Assembly (NCBI GenBank): GCA_040775095.1
Contig: JAXGTD010000050.1
Location: 1-26,099, forward strand
DNA: 26,099 nucleotides
Direction of reading: 5' to 3'
Source of the DNA: JAXGTD01 sp040775095
Lineage (GTDB): Bacteria > Pseudomonadota > Gammaproteobacteria > Chromatiales > Chromatiaceae
Shown: positions 16,194 to 24,216 of the stretch, one piece after another
Numbering within the stretch: position 1 is the stretch's first letter
Layout of the letters: the number at the start of each line of letters is the position of its first letter
Notes under the pieces: model-generated
What the model saw: the letters and a program-made list of their open reading frames with translations, nothing else
Told to the model about the DNA's origin: nothing
The model's database searches: none
Made by a program: the position numbers and the translations under genes

Positions 16194-17750
16194 ATGGACG
16201 TCGCAGATTTTGACCTCGAATTGCTCGTCCGCGGGGTGCTGCAGGTCCTGCTGCTATTGGGGTCCGCGGTCTTCTCCGGCTCGGAGACCGCGCTGTTTTC
16301 GCTGAGCCGAATCGATCTGCAGCAATTGCGGCATCGTCGTGATCCGCACTCCGAGAGCATCCACGCGATGCTCGATGAGCCGCGTCGGCTGATCATCTCC
16401 ATCCTCTGCGGCAACGAGCTGGTGAACATCGCCTCCTCGGCGAATATGGCGGCGATCCTGCTCCTCACGTTCGGTCAGGACGCGGGGTGGATCAATATCC
16501 TGGTGATGGTTCCGCTGCTCCTGCTGGTTGGCGAGGTCACGCCCAAGACCATCGCGGTGAACCATCCGGTGGGTTTTGCGCAGCGGATCAGCGCACGCAT
16601 CTTGCCGCGCTGGATCTATATCGTGACGCCGCTGCGCGAGGCGGTGCGCCAGATCGCCGACCGGGTGACCACGTTGCTGGTGGGTGAGGCCGTCGCGCGC
16701 GAGAACATCCTGCAACCCGACGAGCTCAAGACCCTGCTCGAGGAGGGAGAGCAGACCGGAATCATCGATGCCACCGAGCGGGTGCTGATCGACAATCTGC
16801 TGGAGGCGTCCGAGACCGACATCTCCCACATCATGACGCCCGGGCCGCGGCTGTGCCTGCTGGATGCCAATCAACCCGTGCGGGATCTGATCGAGACCTT
16901 CCGCCACTATCGCCATCCACGTGTGCCGGTGTACGCCGGGCACTGGGACAATGTCATCGGCTTCGTGCACTCCGAGGATGTGCTGCGCCTGGTGCGCGGC
17001 GGCGCGGATCTCGACGAGATGAAGATCGAGTCCATCCTGCGTCCGGCACATTTTCTTCCGCCGACGGTCAAGGTCGACGAGCTGTTCAAGTTCTTCGAAG
17101 AGCATCGGACCCGCGCCTGTATCGTGTTGGGGGAATTCGGCGAGGTGGTCGGCATTGTCACGATGAAGGACGTGCTGGCCTTCATCTTCGGCGAGCTGAC
17201 GACCGACGTGCGGGGCAGCGAGGAATATGAACGCGACGACGAAGGCCACATCGTGCCCGGCTGGATGCGCCTGCTGGATTTCTACAGCCTGACGAACATC
17301 GATATCGACGACCCGGTAATGACCACCATCGGGGGACTGGCGTTCCGGTTGTTCGGCCGCCTGCCACAGGTCGGCGAGACGGTCGACTACGAGGGGTACC
17401 ACTTCCAGGTCCTTGGTATCGATGGATTGCGCATCAGCCGGCTGCGGGTCTCCAAGACCAAGACATCTGCCGCGCCGGATGCCACGCCAGATACCACGCC
17501 CGATGCCGGTGCATCCTCGCCGGAGCGCAGCGTCCAGCCCCGGGGCGAAGACCGGGCGCCCGATGACGTGGATCGGCCCGCGGGGCTCGGGCAAGCGGCA
17601 CCGAAGGCCGGGAAAAAACGCAAGCCCAAGCCGCCACCAGGCGCCGATGACGCCGAGGAGCTCGCCGCGACAGGGACGCAGCCCGGCGGTGATCCCGCGC
17701 GACGGGCGTCCGCGGAGCTGTCCGCTTCCAAGACCGGGGAGACTGTCTGA
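16194..17750 (+). CDS. CNNM/CBS/CorC-family membrane protein with long C-terminal tail
   Basis: The 518-residue protein has an N-terminal CNNM (DUF21) membrane domain (about 10-165) with the family motifs FSGSETALFSLSR (27-39), GNELVNIASSANMA (73-86) and GEVTPKTIA (113-121). A pair of CBS domains (about 212-335) and a CorC/HlyC C-terminal domain (about 350-420) follow. Members of the family are linked to magnesium, cobalt or other divalent-cation export. Residues 421-518 are an unusual low-complexity tail rich in Pro, Asp, Thr, Ala and Lys, including the repetitive DATPDTTPDAG and a basic KKRKPKPPP patch. The tail is absent from the second copy and is likely cytoplasmic and disordered. The stop codon shares one base with the ATG of the downstream paralogue (TGATG at 17748-17752). 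Confidence 0.9.
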   Translation: MDVADFDLELLVRGVLQVLLLLGSAVFSGSETALFSLSRIDLQQLRHRRDPHSESIHAMLDEPRRLIISILCGNELVNIASSANMAAILLLTFGQDAGWINILVMVPLLLLVGEVTPKTIAVNHPVGFAQRISARILPRWIYIVTPLREAVRQIADRVTTLLVGEAVARENILQPDELKTLLEEGEQTGIIDATERVLIDNLLEASETDISHIMTPGPRLCLLDANQPVRDLIETFRHYRHPRVPVYAGHWDNVIGFVHSEDVLRLVRGGADLDEMKIESILRPAHFLPPTVKVDELFKFFEEHRTRACIVLGEFGEVVGIVTMKDVLAFIFGELTTDVRGSEEYERDDEGHIVPGWMRLLDFYSLTNIDIDDPVMTTIGGLAFRLFGRLPQVGETVDYEGYHFQVLGIDGLRISRLRVSKTKTSAAPDATPDTTPDAGASSPERSVQPRGEDRAPDDVDRPAGLGQAAPKAGKKRKPKPPPGADDAEELAATGTQPGGDPARRASAELSASKTGETV

Positions 17751-19009
17751 TGGACTGGCCCGTCGAGCTGTTGATCATTCTGGTGTTTCTGGCGCTGAAG
17801 GCATTCTTCTCCGGCTCGGAGATTGCGATCGTCAACTCCGACAAGCTCAAGCTGCGCCACCGGGCGAAACAGGGTGACCGCAGCGCCGCGCTGCTGCTGA
17901 AGATGTTCCGCACCCCGGACGTGATCTTGGGCACCACGCTGGTAGGCACCAATCTCGCGACGGTGACGGTCTCCACGCTGGTTGCGCTGATCTGCATGGA
18001 TCTGTTCGGCGACGTGGGCGACCTGATCTCCGTGCTGATCATGACGCCGTTTCTGCTCATCTTCGGTGAGGTGGTGCCCAAGAGCGTCTTTCAGCAGAAG
18101 GCCGAGGTGCTGGCGCCAATCGTCAGCCCGATCCTGCGGTTCTTCTCGTTCGTGTTCTACCCGGTGATCTTCATCTTCAGCCGGGTGGCGCGTTTTGCGA
18201 CACGGCTGGTCGGCGGGGCCTCGACGCGCCAGAATCTGTTCATCACCCGCGAGGAGCTGCGCGTGCTGCTCGACGATGGCGATCCCACGGGCACGAGCGG
18301 CAAGGTCGATCGACAGAGTATTCGGCGCATCATCCGTTTCGCCGACACCACGGTTGGTCAGGCGATGATCCCGCTGGCGGACGTGGTCGGCTTCAACGAG
18401 ATGCGCGGCACCGCGGATGCGGTGATCCTGGTACTCAAACACGGGTACAACCGCCTGCCCGTCTATCGCGGCAACATCACCAACCTGAAGGGCGTGTTGA
18501 CCCTGAGCACCTGGGATCTCCTCGACGAGCATATCGACGACCGGCCGATCTCCGACTTCATCCAGCCGCCGCTGTATCTCAGCCCGCAGCAGACCATCGA
18601 CCAGACCTTGCCGCTGTTGCAGGCGCGCTCCGACCACATGGGTATAGTCGTGGACGAGTTCGGCTCCGCGATCGGAATCCTGACCATGGAGGACGTGTTC
18701 GAGGAGGTGGTGGGCGATATCGACGTCGGCTACGACTTCGACGAGTATCATTCCAAACGTCAGTATTTTATCGAGAGTGACGGCGAGACGGCGTTCCGGA
18801 TGAGCGGCCGCACGCCACTGTCGGAGATCAACGACGTGCTGCACATCAAGGTGCCACTGACCGAGGCCCACACCATCGGCGGCTTCGTCAGCGCCAGGCT
18901 CAGGCGCATCGCGCGCCCCGGGGATGCAATCGTGGAGGATGGCTACCGCTTTATTGCCGAGGAGGCCGACGATCGCACGGTGATCCGGGTTCGCGCCGAA
19001 CAGGTGTAG
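17750..19009 (+). CDS. CNNM/CBS/CorC-family membrane protein, second copy
   Basis: The 419-residue paralogue of the preceding gene has the same order: CNNM membrane domain (about 5-155, FFSGSEIAIVNSDK 19-32, GTNLATVTVSTL 66-77, GEVVPKSVF 106-114), two CBS domains (about 202-325, IVVDEFGSAIGILTMEDVFEE near 299-319) and a CorC/HlyC domain (about 335-417). It is probably also a divalent-cation transporter or sensor. Translation should be coupled to the first copy by the one-base stop/start overlap, which suggests that the two proteins form a heteromeric complex in the inner membrane. The copies differ clearly in sequence, so the duplication is not recent. Confidence 0.9.
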   Translation: MDWPVELLIILVFLALKAFFSGSEIAIVNSDKLKLRHRAKQGDRSAALLLKMFRTPDVILGTTLVGTNLATVTVSTLVALICMDLFGDVGDLISVLIMTPFLLIFGEVVPKSVFQQKAEVLAPIVSPILRFFSFVFYPVIFIFSRVARFATRLVGGASTRQNLFITREELRVLLDDGDPTGTSGKVDRQSIRRIIRFADTTVGQAMIPLADVVGFNEMRGTADAVILVLKHGYNRLPVYRGNITNLKGVLTLSTWDLLDEHIDDRPISDFIQPPLYLSPQQTIDQTLPLLQARSDHMGIVVDEFGSAIGILTMEDVFEEVVGDIDVGYDFDEYHSKRQYFIESDGETAFRMSGRTPLSEINDVLHIKVPLTEAHTIGGFVSARLRRIARPGDAIVEDGYRFIAEEADDRTVIRVRAEQV

Positions 19010-19139
19010 TGCATGGCGCGTTAGCGCGCACCCAGCCGGCGGCATTTGATGACGGGTCGGGCCGATGGTCTGAGCGCCGCGGCGATTCGTTCACGCGGAC
19101 CACTCAAGCCCAGACCAGCCACGCGAGGAGCACGCTATA

Positions 19140-20801
19140 TTGAACAAGCTGACGACCAAGTTGCGCATTGGCGAGAAGATCGGTCTGGGCTTCGGCGTGA
19201 TCGGGCTGGTCTTTCTCGGTGTGATCTGGTTCTACGATCTGACGCTGCGCGGCGTCGTGACGGACTATCAGGAGCTGAACGCCGTCTACGCGGCACGTCA
19301 GTCCTATGCCTTCGAGATCGAGAGTCGGCTCGCGGCCATGCGCGGTGCCGAAGAACGCTTCCTGTTGCGCCGCGAGCTCAGGTTTGCCGACGAGGCACGT
19401 CGTCAGATGGTGCGGTTGCAGGAGCAGATCGGGCGCCTGGCGGCCATCGATGGCGAGTCGCGCGCCAGCGCCGCTGAGATCGGTGCCCAGGCGCAGGACT
19501 TCATCTCCCGCTTCGAGGCCATCGTCGCGGCCTGGGAGAAGAGGGGACTGGACGAGGACTCCGGTCTGCAGGGGGCCTTCCGCGATGCGGTGCACGAGCT
19601 CGAGGCCCGGGCGGGAAACTACAATGTCGACCGCCCCTATCTGCTGCTATTGCAGATTCGCCGGAGTGAGAAGGATCTCGGTCTGCGCCGTGATCCGCAA
19701 TACCGCGCCCGGGTCAATGGGCTGCTCGACGAGATGGCGTCCACGGTCGCCGCATCGGACCTGCCGGAGTCGGTGAAGCAGACCTTGGCGCGCGAGATTG
19801 CGACCTATCGCGTGGAGTTCGACGCCTATGCCGAGCTGGCGCTCGCCGAGCAAGACATCGGTGGCGGGAAAGGGCCATTCCGGGATGCCGCCCATCGCAT
19901 CGAGGCGATCCTCTATTCCCACTATATCCCGGGCATGGAGACGCAGATTCTGCAACTGCGCCGGCGCGAAAAGGATTACCTGTTGCGCCGTGACGACCGC
20001 TACGTCGCGATGGTGAAGCAGATTGCCGGAGGGCTTCGCGACCAGGTGAACGCGTCGAACATCTCCGGTGAGGAGAAGGCCCAGCTCGGGGGGTTGCTGG
20101 ACGCCTACGAACGCGATTTCCAGGCGCTGGTCGAGCAGGACCGGCACATCGCCCGGCTCACCGCCGAGATGGACGCGGCGGCGGCACGGATCACGCCGTT
20201 GGTCGAGGATAACCTCACCCAGGCCAAGGCCCTGGTCGACGAGATGAGCGCCCGCATTGCCGCGGCATCCGCCGACCGTGCGCGGCTGAGCCTGCTGATC
20301 GCTTTCGCCGCGACCGTGCTCGGCGCGCTGTTCGCTTTCCTGCTCACGGTGCGCATCGTCCGGCCGGTACGCGAGATGGCGGGGCTGCTCGAGCGCCTGA
20401 CCCACGAGAACCCGACCGAGCGGATCGCCGCCGACCCCAGTGGCCGCGACGAGATCAATGCGATGGCGATCTCGCTGAATACGATGGCCGACCATAAGGC
20501 CACCTTTTTCAACTGGTGGCGCAGCTCGATGCAGGAGGCCATCGCGTTGCGTGACCTGCATGCCGGCGCGACCGACGGCGAGCGACTCGAGGCGGCCGAG
20601 GAGTTACGCACCGCCACGATGGCCAAGCTGCAGCAGATCAACGCGATTAAGGGACGTCTGTTGCGACTCGTGGAGCGGATCCGCTATCTGGCCGCGCGTA
20701 CCCAGGGAGAGCATCCCGTACTGACCAGAGAGGACGGGGCACAGTTGCGCAACGCCGCGGAGGACATCGCCACGCTTGTCAGCGTCGTCGACGAGGCGTG
20801 A
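19140..20801 (+). CDS. HBM-like sensor and HAMP membrane receptor without output domain
   Basis: The 553-residue protein has TM1 (about 13-32), a periplasmic all-helical region (33-383), TM2 (about 384-404), a HAMP domain (about 404-455, starting RIVRPVREMAGLLERLT) and about 98 cytoplasmic helical residues. The periplasmic part resembles the helical bimodular (HBM) ligand-binding domain of chemoreceptors. FRDAVHELEA (147-156) recurs as FRDAAHRIEA (247-256), and RRSEKDLGLRRDPQY (174-188) recurs as RRREKDYLLRRDDRY (274-288). Both pairs are offset by exactly 100 residues, showing an internal duplication. There is no MCP hairpin, kinase, GGDEF or EAL domain. Translation begins at TTG 19140, supported by GAGGAG at 19125-19130. 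No ATG exists nearby. Confidence 0.8.
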   Translation: MNKLTTKLRIGEKIGLGFGVIGLVFLGVIWFYDLTLRGVVTDYQELNAVYAARQSYAFEIESRLAAMRGAEERFLLRRELRFADEARRQMVRLQEQIGRLAAIDGESRASAAEIGAQAQDFISRFEAIVAAWEKRGLDEDSGLQGAFRDAVHELEARAGNYNVDRPYLLLLQIRRSEKDLGLRRDPQYRARVNGLLDEMASTVAASDLPESVKQTLAREIATYRVEFDAYAELALAEQDIGGGKGPFRDAAHRIEAILYSHYIPGMETQILQLRRREKDYLLRRDDRYVAMVKQIAGGLRDQVNASNISGEEKAQLGGLLDAYERDFQALVEQDRHIARLTAEMDAAAARITPLVEDNLTQAKALVDEMSARIAAASADRARLSLLIAFAATVLGALFAFLLTVRIVRPVREMAGLLERLTHENPTERIAADPSGRDEINAMAISLNTMADHKATFFNWWRSSMQEAIALRDLHAGATDGERLEAAEELRTATMAKLQQINAIKGRLLRLVERIRYLAARTQGEHPVLTREDGAQLRNAAEDIATLVSVVDEA

Positions 20802-21469
20802 CACCGGACCCCGCGCACCAGGGACGGGCTGGTGGAGACCGCGTTCCCGGTTCGCGGCCGGACCCGATGGCAGGGGGCATCGGATCGGGATCTGCCTGGA
20901 TCGCCGCGCAATCGTAAACACCTGCCGCGTACAAGGCGATATGCTCGGGGGCGTCGTCCGCGTCCCTGGACGGCGCCATGTACCAACCTTCCCACCCTGT
21001 TGGCGCAACGCCCCCGATTCGGGTCGGCGTCGCGATCAGTGAGCACGGGCGCCGCTGCCTGGAATACGCCTGACGTCTTGCGTGGCAGACCGGCACGCGG
21101 TTGATCGCCGCCCATGTCGTCCATGAGACGGCCAGAGCCGCGGGCCGGTATCAACGCGTGAATGCGGCCCACGCGCTGCTGCCCGTCACGGAGACCGCGG
21201 CCCAGCTGCTCGCCGACCTGGTCGAGACATGCGCCCGTGAGCAGTCGGCCTGCGGAAGTGCCGATGTCCAGCGTCTCGTGGTGCCGGGGATTTCCGGCAT
21301 GCGCATCGTCGAGATCGCACGGCATTTTGGTGTTGGATTCGTCGTGCCTGGCGCGGGTAGACCCCGGCCCGCGTGGGATCTCGTCCACCGGTCGCCCAAC
21401 GTCGGGTCGGTATCTGATCCGCGCGGAAGCGGGTGGCGCCCGGCGCTCGCGGCGTGGAATGCCGCAGCA
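20802..21469. other. Gene-poor stretch with one ambiguous open frame
   Basis: No recognisable gene, RNA or repeat lies between the receptor stop and the 91-residue minus-strand gene. The best candidate is a plus-strand frame open from 21074 (after a stop at 21071-21073) through about 21400. It contains a stretch around LLPVTETAAQLLADLVETC whose codons end mostly in G or C. It lacks an ATG start, a ribosome-binding site and any family motif, and it runs on antisense into the next gene. The minus-strand frame over 20684-21388 is rich in Arg, Gly, Asp and His, like a shadow. A decayed gene is possible. Confidence 0.3.
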
Positions 21470-21745
21470 TCACCCGCGGCGTTTGCAGGCGCTTTTAATA
21501 TCCTCGAGCAGCCCGCGGCAGGCCTTCAGCAGCTTCCGTGGTTTTTTCTTGTGCTTCTCGGCAAGGTTCTCGAAGCGTTCCTCGAACGCCTCGGCCTTCC
21601 GTTTCTCCGCGTTGCCGCCGCACTTGGCCAACTTGGCGAGACGCTTCTTCTGCAGGGCCTCGATCAGTTCCATGTCGTGTTTGGCGAAGTAGACATCCTC
21701 TTCCGCCAACCCTTTCAGCCGCAGCTTTTCGATGAAATCGGTCAT
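21470..21745 (-). CDS. Small Lys/Glu-rich conserved-looking protein (91 aa)
   Basis: The product begins MTDFIEKLRLKGLAEEDVYF and continues with alternating basic and acidic helix-forming residues (AKHDMELIEALQKKRLAKLA, then KRKAEAFEERFENLAEKHKK) to a strongly basic C-terminus ending KSACKRRG. It is predicted to be soluble and mostly helical, with possible coiled-coil or nucleic-acid-binding character. It has two scattered Cys and no signal peptide. The N-terminal pattern KLxLKGxAEEDxYFA looks familiar from small proteobacterial proteins of unknown function, but I cannot name a family. ATG 21745 was chosen over an in-frame start at 21856, since homology-like sequence begins there. Its ATGA overlaps the end of a doubtful upstream frame (21742-22092). 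Confidence 0.7.
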   Translation of the reverse strand: MTDFIEKLRLKGLAEEDVYFAKHDMELIEALQKKRLAKLAKCGGNAEKRKAEAFEERFENLAEKHKKKPRKLLKACRGLLEDIKSACKRRG

Positions 21746-22098
21746 GGTGGGGGTCTCGATGCCTCTACCTGGTACTGTTCGTTGGACCGCGGGGCCTCGG
21801 CGAAGGCGCTGCCGCTGACGACGAAGGCGACCCGCCGAGCGGGTCCTGCTTTCCACTTCGCTCGATGCACGCAGGGGGCGAGGACTCGTCTACCGGTCCT
21901 GGGTGCGTCGATCGAGAAACCGTCGCGCAAGCCGCCTGGCCGGCGACGTTCGGTGCGTGTCGACAGGTTCGACCCGAGATTGGGGTGACATTGCCACGGG
22001 AAGCCGTCCATGACCAGTTCTGCGGTCACTGGATTGCCGGGATCAGTGGTCGCGACGGCCACTTTGATGGGTAGCCGGCAGGATGGCGCCACGCGCTG
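21746..22098. other. Intergenic stretch with a doubtful minus-strand frame
   Basis: A minus-strand frame of 116 codons spans 21742-22092 and ends in TGA overlapping the ATG of the 91-residue gene by 4 bases. Its product starts MAPSCRLPIKVAVATTDPGN and has no recognisable domain. Its third-position GC is visibly lower than in neighbouring genes, and no ribosome-binding site is clear. I do not call it as a gene. Otherwise I see nothing in this stretch. Confidence 0.3.
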
Positions 22099-22099
22099 C

Positions 22100-22130
22100 T
22101 TGTAATATTACGAAAATGTTGCAGTATTAT
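22100..22130 (+). promoter_or_regulatory. AT-rich promoter upstream of the PilZ-like gene
   Basis: Bases 22099-22150 are strikingly AT-rich for this window. TTGTAA (22100-22105) and TATTAT (22125-22130) form a -35/-10 pair with a long 19-base spacer. A perfect 10-base palindrome, GTAATATTAC (22102-22111), overlaps the -35 and could be an operator. The predicted start site would be about 35 bases before the ATG at 22171. Confidence 0.45.
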
Positions 22131-22170
22131 GACTACTCAAACTTAAAGACTCGACAGCGTGGAGGGCGGG

Positions 22171-22617
22171 ATGGAGAACGAAAGCGATGCGGTGTCCGTG
22201 AGCCGGCGTCTCGACGTCGCCTTGCGCCTCGCGGGTGGTGACGAGGCGGTGCCTTGTCAAACTTACGAGATTGGCATGGGGAGTCTGTTTCTCGATGGGG
22301 CCGTTGGGTTGTCCAGTGGCCAGCACGTGGATGTGATCTTCCCGGCCGCCAACGGCGGACCGCTGACACTGCCTTGTTGTGTCGAGGCCAGCGCCGGTCG
22401 TCATCTCTTTCTGCGTTATGAGGCGCTGAACGGCGAGCAACGCCAGTGCCTGGAGCAGATAATCTGGCCCCCCTGGGATGGATCAGATCTGCTCGATGGC
22501 CTGATGCTGCTGTCCGCGCGCTATGGGGCCACATCGTCGCTGACCGAGTGGCTGCGGCTGACCAGTCTGCTGTCCGTCTGGCAACCGCGCAGGCTGAACC
22601 GCCAGCACCTTTCCTGA
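22171..22617 (+). CDS. Degenerate PilZ-like domain protein
   Basis: The 148-residue protein has the layout of a PilZ domain: SRRLDVALRL (11-20), TYEIGMGSLFLDG (31-43), GQHVDVIFPA (50-59), LTLPCCVEAS (65-74) and LFLRYEAL (79-86). A Trp/Leu-rich C-terminal region of about 50 residues follows. The two c-di-GMP motifs are not intact. The RxxxR arginines are absent, and EIGMGS stands in place of D/NxSxxG. It may therefore be a ligand-free PilZ-fold adaptor. ATG 22171 is preceded by GGAGG at 22161-22165. A GTG at 22159 is the alternative start. The gene converges on ppk2, with 48 bases between the two stops. Fold assignment is by eye and moderate. Confidence 0.55.
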   Translation: MENESDAVSVSRRLDVALRLAGGDEAVPCQTYEIGMGSLFLDGAVGLSSGQHVDVIFPAANGGPLTLPCCVEASAGRHLFLRYEALNGEQRQCLEQIIWPPWDGSDLLDGLMLLSARYGATSSLTEWLRLTSLLSVWQPRRLNRQHLS

Positions 22618-22665
22618 GCGCGGCTGGCGTCACCGGCCTTCTGCGCGGGACGCGTCGAGCGCCGG

Positions 22666-23694
22666 TTAGTCCTCGACGCCGGTCTCGTCCTGAACCGATC
22701 GGACGATACGCTGGTCGATGCGCAGCAGCTCGTCGCGCCGATCGGGGTAGCTCACCTGGCTGAGCAGATGGCGGATGGCGTTGATGCGCGCCCGCTTCTT
22801 GTCATCGGACTTGATGATCACCCAGGGGCTGTCAGCGGTGGACGTAAAGAAGAACATGTCTTCCTTCGCTCGGGTGTATTCGTCCCATTTGTCCTGCGAC
22901 TCCTGGTCGACGGGGCTGAGTTTCCATTGCCGCAGCGGGTCATCGACGCGTTTGGAGAATCGTTTCGCCTGGGCCTTCTTGCTGACCGAATAATAGAACT
23001 TGTACAGCCTGATGCCGGAGCGGATCAGCATGCGTTCGAGCTCTGGAACGGATCGCAGAAACTCCTTGACCTCGGCGCCGGAGCAGAAGCCCATCGCGCG
23101 CTCGACCATCGCGCGGTTGTACCAACTGCGGTCGAAGAAGACCAGCTCGCCACCGCTTGGGAGGTGGGCCATGTAGCGCTGAAAATACCATTGCGTGCGC
23201 TCGCGGTCGCTCGGCTTGTCCAGCGCGACGACGCGCGCGCCGCGCGGGTTCATGTGTTCGACGAAGCGCTTGATGGTGCCCCCCTTGCCGGCCGCGTCGC
23301 GTCCTTCGTTGATGACCAGCACGCGTAGGCCCTGCTCCTTGACCCAGTTCTGCATCTTGAGCAGCTCGACGTGTAGCGGCATGATCAGATCCAGATAGTC
23401 CGCTGCGCTCAGTTTCCCGAGCTCGCCTTCCAGGTCGTCCGGGGCGCCTTGGCGCCGGGACTCCTTCTTCGCCTGTCTGAGCTTGAATTCCTCCGCGTCC
23501 CTGCCGCTTGGCGTGATGGGCGTGGCCGCGTGTGCGCCGCCCGAGTCGCTGTCGGGTCCATCGTCCGTGTCAACATCATTCGCCTCGCTCTCCAGCAAGG
23601 CGTCGTCATCGATCCATCTGTCGTCGGCGGCAGCGCGACCGCGTTCGGCGGTGCGCGTGGTGGGGGTCGGGCCGCGGCTGGAATTGTCGGTCAT
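22666..23694 (-). CDS. ppk2: Polyphosphate kinase 2
   Basis: The 342-residue protein is a single-domain PPK2, which transfers phosphate between polyphosphate and nucleotides. Many single-domain members use polyphosphate to make GTP or ATP from the diphosphate. Walker A is GRDAAGKGGT (131-140) and Walker B is FFDRSWYNRA (186-195). The lid-region basic segments KRFVEHMNPRGARVVALDKPS (142-162) and KAQAKRFSKRVDDPLRQWKLS (240-260) are also typical. Residues 1-80 form a polar, Asp-rich, probably disordered extension before the core. ATG 23694 was chosen, with GGAG about 10 bases upstream. A much longer in-frame start at 24000 would translate intergenic DNA. The gene diverges from pit, with Pho-box-like repeats about 160-215 bases upstream in its own orientation. 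Confidence 0.92.
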   Translation of the reverse strand: MTDNSSRGPTPTTRTAERGRAAADDRWIDDDALLESEANDVDTDDGPDSDSGGAHAATPITPSGRDAEEFKLRQAKKESRRQGAPDDLEGELGKLSAADYLDLIMPLHVELLKMQNWVKEQGLRVLVINEGRDAAGKGGTIKRFVEHMNPRGARVVALDKPSDRERTQWYFQRYMAHLPSGGELVFFDRSWYNRAMVERAMGFCSGAEVKEFLRSVPELERMLIRSGIRLYKFYYSVSKKAQAKRFSKRVDDPLRQWKLSPVDQESQDKWDEYTRAKEDMFFFTSTADSPWVIIKSDDKKRARINAIRHLLSQVSYPDRRDELLRIDQRIVRSVQDETGVED

Positions 23695-23854
23695 GGGCGT
23701 GGATCTCCGTGTGATGAATGGGGGCCGATGGGATCGAACGTCTCTTCCGGGTCGGGAACCGCGCGGTAAGGGAGCCGGAGAAGCGGGCAGTGAGACCAGG
23801 CGCCCGTCCTGGGCAGTGGCGCCGCATCGGGGCGCGGGATGAATCAGGGCGTGC

Positions 23855-23909
23855 CATATGACAAAACAATGACTATGATGTGACCCTATAATGACAATCC
23901 CGTGACCAG
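23855..23909 (-). promoter_or_regulatory. Five-copy Pho-box-like repeat array (11-bp period)
   Basis: On the plus strand TGAC occurs at 23859, 23870, 23881, 23892 and 23903, each exactly 11 bases apart. Read on the minus strand, the 11-mers are CTGGTCACGGG, ATTGTCATTAT, AGGGTCACATC, ATAGTCATTGT and TTTGTCATATG. The PhoB consensus is two CTGTCAT-like half-sites repeated every 11 bases, so this array equals two and a half boxes. The half-sites read towards ppk2, and the divergent pit gene starts 308 bases to the other side. All neighbouring genes concern phosphate, which supports PhoB control. A TATAAT at 23887-23892 on the plus strand falls within the array and could serve pit. Confidence 0.75.
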
Positions 23910-24106
23910 ACGCAAGCCCAATCTCGACGATGAGTCCTAAGGCCCGGGTCGCGGGGGGCTGCTCGAGGTGTCTTGGGGGCGCCGAGGCGCGGCGGTCCAT
24001 GGTGCGGGATCAAGGGCGCGGCGCCGACGGGTTTGGCCTCGGCTTTCGCGGAGTCTGGCCCTTCTGTCCGGATCGGAATGGACCACGTTTGCCACGGCGG
24101 TGCCCA

Positions 24107-24134
24107 CCTGGGGTGCGCCGCCTGGGGTGCGCCG
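24107..24134 (+). repeat. Perfect tandem repeat, 2 x 14 bases
   Basis: CCTGGGGTGCGCCG occurs twice in direct succession (24107-24120 and 24121-24134) in the leader region of pit. It is probably replication slippage in GC-rich DNA. Apart from this repeat and the Pho-box array, the 522-base gap between ppk2 and pit shows no supported gene. Confidence 0.8.
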
Positions 24135-24216
24135 CCGGGGGCCGCGTCCGATTCAGACCTGGCCGTACCGGTCCGCTTCAGGCCGACCGATCACAGAAAC
24201 GAGGTGCCGACCGCCT

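Noticed and set aside
17387..19045. 552-codon minus-strand open frame opposite the CorC-family pair
   Set aside because: It is dominated by His, Gln, Arg and Asp, with no motif. The plus-strand CNNM and CBS domains are clear.
21101..21988. 295-codon plus-strand frame as a gene
   Set aside because: It needs a TTG start without a ribosome-binding site and runs antisense through the better-supported 91-residue gene. Only its first part has coding-like codons, so I noted it as ambiguous.
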